From: Ruminiclostridium cellobioparum DSM 1351 = ATCC 15832
GTDB lineage: Bacteria > Bacillota > Clostridia > Acetivibrionales > DSM-1351
Length of the DNA stretch: 64,000 bases
NCBI RefSeq assembly: GCF_000621505.1
Contig: NZ_JHYD01000030.1
Coordinates: 45,980-109,979 of the forward strand
Reading direction: 5' to 3'
A program made the position numbers and the translations under genes. Below, piece after piece: positions 59,801 through 64,000 of this stretch; the stretch's first letter is position 1, and every line of letters starts with the position of its first letter. The notes under the pieces were generated by a model that worked only from the letters and a program-made list of their open reading frames with translations, was not told the DNA's origin and did not search any database.

Positions 59801-59849
59801 AGTTAAATTTATATCGATATATATATCAATTACACGGGAAGTGATATTA

Positions 59850-60458
59850 ATGGCAATAAATCAAATTCAAGCACTGAACTTCATAACTCTATTGAGCAAG
59901 CTTCCTGATGAGGATTATCTGTTGTCATTGATTGCTTACGGAACGGCACCTACAATAAGGGAGGAGAAACCCTCCTCCCTTATGACTTTTACCCGGGCAG
60001 GTAGAAACCTGTATGACCTTTGGGAGAATTTTGGCCCCCAGGTCTGCAAAAAGCTCAATCTGGAATTTACCCGGTTAAGAGACACAAAGGACAGTGTAAG
60101 AGTTCTCTTCTATAAAACCGGGCTGTTGGAGCAATGCCTGAATAAAAGCAGCAACAGGGAATTTTTAAATGAAATGGGCTATGCCTCGACAATAACTCTG
60201 GAGGACTGCATAGAAAAATTAAGAGAAAGATTTGAATGTGTATGCCCTCATGAAATCGGTATATTCCTTGGAATACCTCTGGAGGATGTGGTGGGCTTTA
60301 TCAGTCATAAAGGTGAAAACAGCCTGCTTTGCAGATACTGGAAGGTATATCATGCTCCTGAAAGAGCATTAAAGCTGTTTCGAAGCTTCGACAAGGCCAG
60401 ACAGGATATCAGAGACTCCATCGCAAATAACAACTTTGATTTCACCATATCTGCATAA
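59850..60458 (+). CDS. DUF3793 family protein
   Basis: A 202-residue soluble protein of the DUF3793 family. Visible features are KPSSLMTFTRAGRNLYDLWE near the N-terminus, SVRVLFYKTGLLEQCL, and the C-terminal CPHEIGIFLGIPLEDVVGFI and YWKVYHAPERALKLFRSFDK. Function unknown. In clostridia these genes often sit next to flavodoxin and iron or metal genes, as here. GGGAAGTG precedes the ATG at 59850; an in-frame GTG three codons earlier is less likely. Confidence 0.82.
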   Translation: MAINQIQALNFITLLSKLPDEDYLLSLIAYGTAPTIREEKPSSLMTFTRAGRNLYDLWENFGPQVCKKLNLEFTRLRDTKDSVRVLFYKTGLLEQCLNKSSNREFLNEMGYASTITLEDCIEKLRERFECVCPHEIGIFLGIPLEDVVGFISHKGENSLLCRYWKVYHAPERALKLFRSFDKARQDIRDSIANNNFDFTISA

Positions 60459-60493
60459 ACAGCAGCTCCAGGAATAACAAAGCCTTTGATTTT

Positions 60494-61129
60494 ATGGAAG
60501 ATAAATTAGAGGATAAGTACATTATGTATATAATAAAACGCTTTTTTGAAAAAAGCAGACTCCACGATGTCATAGAATGTCTGACAACAGCGATGGATGC
60601 TAAGGATTCATATACAAGCGGGCATTCCAACCGGGTTGCGGATATGTCCTTCCAGATCGCAAAGGCTATGGGTATAAAAGGCTCCAGGCTTGAAACCATT
60701 CATCTTGCCGCCCACCTTCATGATATAGGTAAAATTGGAATACCGGAAGAAATACTGAACAAAAGAGAAAAACTGCTGCCTGAAGAATGGGCCGAAATAA
60801 AAAGGCATCCGGAGATAGGCTATAATATTTTAAAAAAATCAAGGTATATGAGGGAAATATCGGAAATAGTTCTGCACCACCATGAACGTTGGGACGGAAA
60901 TGGTTATCCCAGCGGCCTGAAGGTAACCCAAATCCCCCTTGGCTCACGTATTATTGCCGTTGCCGACTCGATAGATGCCATGACCTATGACAGGCCGTAC
61001 AGACCGGCTCTAAGCTGGGAAGAATGTAGAAAGGAAATAATTAATAATTGCGGTATCCAGTTTGATCCCCATATTGTTACAACAGTGAACGACCTATATG
61101 GCAAAGTCCCCCCAAACCTGAAAGTATGA
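60494..61129 (+). CDS. HD-GYP domain protein (putative cyclic-di-GMP phosphodiesterase)
   Basis: A 211-residue stand-alone HD-GYP domain with no receiver or membrane part. The metal-binding His-Asp is in HLHDIGKIGIPEEIL. Other ligands are in HPEIGYNIL and VLHHHERWDGNGYP, the GYP motif being GNGYPSGL. Further Asp is in AVADSIDAMTYDRPYRP. The family hydrolyses cyclic-di-GMP. The ribosome site is weak, so it may be translated from the DUF3793 message. Followed by a terminator-like structure. Confidence 0.88.
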   Translation: MEDKLEDKYIMYIIKRFFEKSRLHDVIECLTTAMDAKDSYTSGHSNRVADMSFQIAKAMGIKGSRLETIHLAAHLHDIGKIGIPEEILNKREKLLPEEWAEIKRHPEIGYNILKKSRYMREISEIVLHHHERWDGNGYPSGLKVTQIPLGSRIIAVADSIDAMTYDRPYRPALSWEECRKEIINNCGIQFDPHIVTTVNDLYGKVPPNLKV

Positions 61130-61557
61130 TTTGATGAACTAAAGGGAGTATCGCATAATTACTAAAAAAGTAGTTAGTAATGCTCCTGCTGCGGTGATTC
61201 CCTTTTTCAGCATGTTTGCCGCCGGTTACTCCTGTATCGAATTATGCCTTGTGCTGCCGGTACTCGTTTTCTTTTCCTGACATAAATAAAAGGCAGCTAC
61301 CCTTTTAGGATAACCGCCCACAATAAGTTTTACTTTACAATAATTTATCTATTCCAATATCATTCACCAATAAATCATGTAGTGAAAATATGTTTTTATA
61401 ATTTAAACAGACATGATTCTTGCAACCTACAGCACCTTTACGAAATTTACACTTGGAAGTTCTATTTCTACCCTGGGCTATGAGCAAAAAAACCGGCCTT
61501 AACAGAGTCTATCCCCATTAAGACCCAATATATAATCTTATGATCTACTATATACGT
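61130..61557. other. Intergenic region between convergent units
   Basis: About 430 bases. The first 80 hold the terminator structure described separately. The rest is AT-rich with a TTTTCTTTTCC tract; I see no gene, promoter or repeat in it. Confidence 0.6.
61141..61207 (+). terminator. Branched hairpin terminator after the HD-GYP gene
   Basis: Outer arms AAAGGGA/TCCCTTT and an inner stem ATTACTAA/TTAGTAAT. The outer arm runs into TTTTT, as in a rho-independent terminator. Confidence 0.5.
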
Positions 61558-62043
61558 TTAAATTTTTACTTTATTTGTGATAACTCCATTAAGAAATTCA
61601 AAAAATGAGGTTGAAACATTTTTTGCCTCTTCAAATTCAGGCTCATATCCATATACTACAGTTCCAAAATCACTCCCAACATTTAAAGCATAATAAGAAT
61701 ACCCATCTCTAACAGATAAAATAATTGGTATATGTTCATCCCAAAACCCAGTAATTTCCTCTTGCCAATCATTGTCACCTTTCGCTGCACATAATGACAT
61801 CTTTTCAATCTCATCCCAGCTATAAACTGAGTTTGAACGTCCCTCATAATCATTTAAACATATGAACCATAGTTTATCATCCGGAGCTACACATGAGTCT
61901 ATTTGTTTCAAAAATTCTATGTACTCAGGGGGAATATTGGGGTATCTATCATTTAAATCGTCTGGTAAACTGAAACTCGAATTGCTGCTAAGCTGAATAT
62001 CCCACCCACGTTCTTTAGCCCATTTTACAAATTTTTCAGTCAT
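61558..62043 (-). CDS. SMI1/KNR4 (SUKH) family immunity protein
   Basis: A 161-residue SUKH-superfamily protein. Typical features are IPPEYIEFLKQIDSC, the Trp/Phe-rich strand LWFICLNDYEGRS and the C-terminal YYALNVGSDFGTVVYGYEPE. SUKH proteins neutralise cognate toxins in bacterial polymorphic toxin systems. It lies 25 bases downstream of the toxin-like gene. AAAGGGG precedes the ATG. Base composition is as AT-rich as the toxin tail, suggesting they moved together. Confidence 0.85.
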   Translation of the reverse strand: MTEKFVKWAKERGWDIQLSSNSSFSLPDDLNDRYPNIPPEYIEFLKQIDSCVAPDDKLWFICLNDYEGRSNSVYSWDEIEKMSLCAAKGDNDWQEEITGFWDEHIPIILSVRDGYSYYALNVGSDFGTVVYGYEPEFEEAKNVSTSFFEFLNGVITNKVKI

Positions 62044-62068
62044 CTCATCTGTCCCCTTTCTTTGGTTT

Positions 62069-64000
62069 TTATTTTTTGAGAATACCCATTTTCTTTTTTA
62101 TTTCTCTAATTACCCTTCTTTGCAAACCTGTAACTTCATTGTGAGTTGGATTCTTTTCTGTTCTAGTTTCACCAGTCTTAGTCAAATCTTGTCCCATTGG
62201 TCCACCTAGCGCTAATCCATGTGGATGATGACCTCCGCTTTCACCTTTAAGTGCTCTTATTTCCTCTACCTGGCTAGTTGTCCTATAAAACACCAACGTA
62301 TTATCGGGATCTATCCCCCACCATTCTGGTTTTCCTTTATACCATCTTCTTGTCTCTTCAATCAAGTCTGGTACATCTACTAACCATTCTTTAAGTACCT
62401 TAGCAGTAACAGCTTCACTTACTCCCGTATCTGCGGATTCCAAACCATCTGCTACTTTTTTTACTTCTGCTTCGGTTACTTGAGTATCTTGTTCAAGTCC
62501 TGATATTCCTGATTCTACCTGTTTTAGGGTTTCTTTGTCAATATGTTTATTATCACGTATATCACTTTCATTGCTGGCCATCATAACAACATTTCTGTTC
62601 TGGCCTTTTTCCACCCACAGCTCATGGGTTTCGTTGCCCAGCTTGAATTTGACCTTCGGAGTGAGCATTTTTCTTATTGCTCCTGATATTTTTGCTGCTC
62701 CGGCTGCCAGTATCTGCATTCCAAGCTTCTTCAGGTTTATAAGGCCTAGTGTCATGAGGTTATTATGTATGCCGCTCTTGACGGTTCCGAAGAAGTCTCC
62801 TCCGCCTTCTGCTTTACTGCCGCCTTTGCTGTCGCCCTGGGCCTGTCCGGCTTCCTTTCCGCCTGTATTGCTTCCGGTTTTGCCCTGGCCGCCTATTCCC
62901 ATGGCTGTCATCAGTTTGGCTCCATTACCCATGCTGGATAGGGTTGTTTTCTCGGCACTGTCCACCATTCCTGTTGTCTGGTCTGTGACCTGGTCTATCA
63001 TTCCTCCCACTGTTTTTACAGGGCCCTCCAGGGGTTTCATTATGCCCTGTACCGGACCTGAGCCGGCGATTTTGTCCAGTATCTTGTCGGCATAGGGTAT
63101 GTATTGTCTGATCAGCTCTACTATGGACTTGCCGGCTATTGCCTCTATTCCTTTGAATACGGCTTTTATCAGGGCTGAGGGCGGATGTGTGATTATAAAG
63201 TTCAGCACCATGTCCACTGCCTTGCTGGCTATGGTTTTTATGAGCTGGGCAGGCTGTCCCAGCAGTGTTACTTTTTCTTTGATGCTTCCTGAGATTTCTT
63301 TTACTTTGGTTTTTATGCTGCCAAAGAAGTTTCCTACTGCCTCTTTTAGTTTTTCTGCTCCTTCACTGAGGGCTTGTGCGGGATTTCCCACTTTTTCGAT
63401 GACTGTCACTATTCCTGCATACATTGCACTGAAGTTTTCAAACCAGGGCTTTGCCGCTATGTTTATGACCCCCAGTATTTTGTTCAGTCCTCCCGCTATT
63501 TTGTCATATACTCCTTTTAAGACGTTCAAGACTTTTGTAAGGGCATGGAGTACTTTTATGAGCCCTTTTTCTTCACGGCCCGCTGCAGGTTCTTTTTCCT
63601 CTTCTTCCTTTGGCTCCTGGGGCAAGCCCCTCAGCTGTCCGAACAGGCCTTTTACAAGGAAGCCTCCTATTCCCGCTATGCCAAGTATTTGCTTTACATC
63701 CGACAGCTTTATGCTTCTGATTGTGCTGACAAAGTTTAATACCGAGCCAACCTGTTTTAATAACTGGGGCAGTGTTGTTGTGAGCCAGGTTACTATCTGT
63801 ACTACTACACTTCCTCCGCCTGTTGCAACTGCTGCCGCTATTTCTGCTGCTATCTGTGCCCCTTCCAGTACTGCATTGAATACTTTTTTAAAATCCATGC
63901 TGAGGAATTTTTTTATTCCTGACATTACTGTCTTATACAGCTTCTGTATTCCTGTAAACATGCCGTCCACTGTTTTTGCCATTTTGTCAAGTGCAGCTGT
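62069..64000 (-). CDS. Large polymorphic toxin-like protein, 5' end outside the window
   Basis: At least 644 residues, open to the window edge. An ATG at 63982 has no ribosome site and the frame continues upstream (reading TAALDKM), so the true start is outside. The visible N-terminal part has alternating hydrophobic and amphipathic helices (IAAEIAAAVATGGGSVVVQI). An acidic Glu/Pro linker (EPKEEEEKEPAAG) and Gly/Ser/Gln-rich linkers separate modules. The C-terminal tip contains GESGGHHPHGLALGG and THNEVTGLQRRV, with His and Asn arranged as in HNH/GHH-type nuclease toxins. The SUKH gene follows. Probably a secreted toxin whose tip is exchangeable; delivery route unknown. Confidence 0.72.
   Translation of the reverse strand, partial: TAALDKMAKTVDGMFTGIQKLYKTVMSGIKKFLSMDFKKVFNAVLEGAQIAAEIAAAVATGGGSVVVQIVTWLTTTLPQLLKQVGSVLNFVSTIRSIKLSDVKQILGIAGIGGFLVKGLFGQLRGLPQEPKEEEEKEPAAGREEKGLIKVLHALTKVLNVLKGVYDKIAGGLNKILGVINIAAKPWFENFSAMYAGIVTVIEKVGNPAQALSEGAEKLKEAVGNFFGSIKTKVKEISGSIKEKVTLLGQPAQLIKTIASKAVDMVLNFIITHPPSALIKAVFKGIEAIAGKSIVELIRQYIPYADKILDKIAGSGPVQGIMKPLEGPVKTVGGMIDQVTDQTTGMVDSAEKTTLSSMGNGAKLMTAMGIGGQGKTGSNTGGKEAGQAQGDSKGGSKAEGGGDFFGTVKSGIHNNLMTLGLINLKKLGMQILAAGAAKISGAIRKMLTPKVKFKLGNETHELWVEKGQNRNVVMMASNESDIRDNKHIDKETLKQVESGISGLEQDTQVTEAEVKKVADGLESADTGVSEAVTAKVLKEWLVDVPDLIEETRRWYKGKPEWWGIDPDNTLVFYRTTSQVEEIRALKGESGGHHPHGLALGGPMGQDLTKTGETRTEKNPTHNEVTGLQRRVIREIKKKMGILKK

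Overview
The window looks like the chromosome of an anaerobic, plant-polysaccharide-degrading member of the Clostridia (Bacillota). The evidence is the AT-rich intergenic DNA, strong GGAGG ribosome sites with frequent TTG/GTG starts, the rpsF-ssb-rpsR cluster, YesM/YesN-type two-component proteins, several solute-binding-protein sugar importers and a clostridial Tn4451-like mobile element. Nearly all chromosomal genes lie on the minus strand.

Region 1 (1-19.7 kb, minus strand) is two linked carbohydrate operons. The upstream one (19.6->15.0 kb: Zn-type dehydrogenase, SMP-30 lactonase-like protein, aldo/keto reductase, FGGY sugar kinase) starts at a promoter whose -10 lies inside a perfect palindrome. 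The same TAATGT-N4-ACATTA motif occurs in front of the GntR/UTRA repressor gene that follows. The next operon (13.7->4.0 kb) encodes a lipoprotein binding protein, two permeases, a TIM-barrel isomerase, a GH105-type unsaturated uronyl hydrolase, a shikimate-dehydrogenase-like protein, a cupin phosphoglucose isomerase, a D-2-hydroxyacid dehydrogenase, KDPG aldolase and a phosphotriesterase-family (probably lactonase) protein. A sensor kinase and AraC-type response regulator follow. Together they suggest import of oligo-uronides and breakdown to pyruvate plus a triose or aldehyde by a route without the usual KduI/KduD/KdgK.

Region 2 (19,857-36,713) is an integrated mobilizable element with visibly higher G+C, bounded by about 51-bp imperfect inverted repeats. 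It carries small clostridial element proteins, a 2,543-residue S-layer/cell-wall-binding surface protein with a phage tail-collar protein, a TetR regulator, a DUF6076-like protein, a RepA-type ATPase, MobC, a relaxase, a candidate oriT and a large serine recombinase. It sits just downstream of rpsR.

Region 3 (36.7-47.6 kb) holds rpsR-ssb-rpsF and then a second uptake/catabolic operon: binding protein, two permeases, amidohydrolase, CyuA/UPF0597-type protein, ROK repressor and an argininosuccinate-lyase-superfamily enzyme. A ROK kinase lies upstream with its own promoter and a XylR-like operator.

Region 4 (47.7-58.6 kb) is a BMP-type nucleoside importer (lipoprotein, ATPase, two permeases) joined to an isochorismatase-family hydrolase, PfkB kinase, nucleoside phosphorylase, BtpA-family TIM barrel, iron alcohol dehydrogenase and TrpA-like TIM barrel. 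A GntR/UTRA regulator lies upstream and a strong terminator closes the operon. This combination looks like an uncharacterised route for a modified nucleoside and is the best candidate for a new system here.

Region 5 (58.7-61.2 kb, plus strand) starts at a promoter with a perfect Fur box and encodes a DUF2325 protein, a flavodoxin, a DUF3793 protein and an HD-GYP protein. Region 6 (61.5 kb to the end, minus strand) is a SUKH immunity gene behind the 3' part of a large polymorphic-toxin-like gene that runs off the window.
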